DNA from: Neodiprion pinetum | Taxonomy: Eukaryota; Arthropoda; Insecta; Hymenoptera; Diprionidae | Length of the DNA stretch: 64,000 nucleotides | Assembly (NCBI RefSeq): GCF_021155775.2 | Contig: NC_060234.1 | Coordinates: 434,001 to 498,000, forward strand | Reading direction: 5' to 3' | Shown here: positions 62,497 through 64,000 of the stretch, piece after piece | Layout: each line of letters opens with the position of its first letter | Position numbering within the stretch: position 1 is the stretch's first letter | The notes under the pieces: generated by a model | Database searches by the model: none | Told to the model about the DNA's origin: nothing | The model's input: the letters and a program-made list of their open reading frames with translations, nothing else | Translations under genes and position numbers: made by a program

Positions 62497-64000
62497 GTGG
62501 TCCGATTAGTCAGGAGAGGGTCATACAAATCGAATCCGAGACCAAAAATTTTCGGCTCCAAAAATGAAGAAAAAAGTAAGGCTAACCCCTTTGCATTTTT
62601 GGCGAAAATTAACGCGATTTTGAAAAGTGCTGCAATAATTTCTTTCTGGCACTATTCCGACGTAATTTTGCGAGAGAAATCGATTGGGCGCAGTCTCAAT
62701 ACGCTGCGATCAACGCATCAAAAGTTAGAGCCGAAAAACGAGAACCTGTGTTTTCGACATTTTTCAGCGGGCCCTTTTTTCTTCGTAATTTCTCTCCTGT
62801 TGATCCCACGCTCTTTTCGCTGCGTTTTCTGAGTTCCTGGTGGTCCAATTAGTCAGGAAAGGGTCATACAAATCGAATCGGAGACCAAAAATTTTCGGCT
62901 CCAAAAATGAAGAAAAAAGTAAGGTTAACCCCTTTGCATTTTTGGCGAAAATTTACGCGATTTTGAAAAGTGCTGCAATAATTTCTTTCTGGCACTATTC
63001 CGACGTAATTTTGCGAGAGAAATCGATTGTGCGCAGTCCCAATACGCTGCGATCAACGCATCAAAAGTTTGAGCCAAAAAACGAGCACCTGTTTTTTCGA
63101 CATTTTTCAGCGGGCGCTTTGTTCTTCGTAATTTCTCTCCTGTTGATCCCACGCTCTTTTCGCTGCGTTTTCTGAGTTCCTGGTGGTCCGATTAGTCAGG
63201 AGAGGGTCATACAAATCGAATCCGAGACCAAAAATTTTCGGCTCCAAAAATGAAGAAAAAAGTAAGGCTAACCCCTTTGCATTTTTGGCGAAAATTTACG
63301 CGATTTTGAAAAGTGCTGCAATAATTTCTTTCTGGCACTATTCCGACGTAATTTTGCGAGAGAAATCGATTGGGCGCAGTCCCAATACGCTGCGATCAAA
63401 GCATTAAAAGTTAGAGCCGAAAACCGAGAACCTGTGTTTTCGACATTTTTCAGCGGGCCCTTTTTTCTTCGTAATTTCTCTCCTGTTGATCCCACGCTCT
63501 TTTCGCTGCGTTTTCTGAGTTCCTAGTGGTCCAATTAGTCAGGAGAGGGTCATACAAATCGAATCCGAGACCAAAAATTTTCGGCTTCAAATACGAAGGA
63601 AAAAGTAAGGCTAACCCCTTTGCATTTTTGGCGAAAATTTTCGCGATTTTGAAAAGCGCTGGAATAAATTCTTTTATGCCCCATTCCGACGTAATTTTGC
63701 GAGAGAAATCGATTGGGCGCAGTCTCAATACGCTGCGATCAACGCATCAAAAGTCAGAGCCGAAAAACGAGAACCTGTGTTTTCGACACTTTTCAGCGGG
63801 TGCTTTTTCCTCAGTAATTTCTCTTCTGTTGATCCCACGCTCTTTTCGCTGCGTTTTTTGAGTTCCTAGTGGGCCAATTAGTCAGGAGAGGGTCATTTAA
63901 ATCGAATCCGAGACCAAAAATTTTCGGCTCCAAAAATGAAGAAAAAAGTAAGGCTAACCCCTTTGCATTTTTGGCGAAAATTCACGCGATTTTGAAAAGT

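Larger units (their letters stand above)
44937..64000. repeat. Tandem satellite array, about 343-bp monomers, about 55 copies, runs off the window
   Basis: Every monomer repeats landmarks such as GGCTAACCCCTTTGCATTTT, CGATTTTGAAAAGTGCTG, AATCGATTG(G/T)(G/A)CGCAGTC, CAATACGCTGCGATCAA and CTCCTGTTGATCCCACGCTC. Spacing is 343 bp, or 342 in monomers reading AATTTCTTATGGC. Variants fall into recognisable classes at the site after GTGCTGCAAT: AAATTCTCTCT, AATTTCTTTCT, AATTTCTTAT, AAATTCTTCCT, and a GGAATAAATTCTTT(C/T)ATGCCCC class. The left edge is abrupt, in CAGC(T/G)(A/G)GTGCTTTTTCC near 44.94 kb. Reading frames of about 88-111 codons recur on both strands, but they follow from the monomer and are not credible genes. 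A pericentromeric or heterochromatic position is likely but not shown. Confidence 0.97.

Noticed and set aside
44803..64000. Dozens of 60-118 codon frames in the satellite
   Set aside because: They repeat with the monomer period on both strands, lack any domain and change frame with each monomer.

Overview
The window is animal nuclear DNA, most likely from an insect. The genes have many GT-AG introns, and the deduced proteins are insect-like: a pickpocket-type DEG/ENaC channel, prolyl oligopeptidase and mitochondrial lipoyltransferase. There are no operons, ribosome binding sites or bacterial signals. A hymenopteran is possible, but nothing here proves the order. All gene models were spliced by eye from reading frame, intron phase and family resemblance.

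Layout. 1-12.4 kb is AT-rich, gene-poor DNA with microsatellites, one miniature inverted-repeat element, two foldback elements, a strong 92-nt hairpin (5925-6016) and a GC-rich promoter-like block (about 3.66-4.48 kb). 12.47-19.04 kb (+) is a four-exon gene for a 413-residue single-pass leucine-rich-repeat protein, with several foldback repeats in its introns. 19.04-26.02 kb is intergenic or unrecognised and holds more repeat copies. 26.02-29.25 kb (-) is lipoyltransferase 1 in four exons. 30.2-33.3 kb is a cluster of mobile DNA: a CAGTGTTGCC-ended element, a Helitron-like element, and a shortened LTR retrotransposon with one LTR, its primer-binding site and a partial gag. 33.92-37.81 kb (+) is a complete twelve-exon prolyl oligopeptidase (706 residues). 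38.59-44.42 kb (-) is a complete six-exon pickpocket-type channel (502 residues) with a TA-flanked MITE in its first intron. From about 44.94 kb to the window end is a 19-kb tandem satellite array of about 343-bp monomers, roughly 55 copies.

The four genes are unrelated single-copy genes and do not form a pathway: cell-surface recognition or adhesion, mitochondrial protein lipoylation, cytosolic peptide cleavage, and a sodium channel subunit. The most unusual structure is the satellite array. It shows organisation on several scales: an 8-monomer unit of about 2742 bp in two tandem copies, a 4-monomer block present three times, and near-copies 18 and 20 monomers apart. It begins only about 520 bp upstream of the channel gene's start codon.
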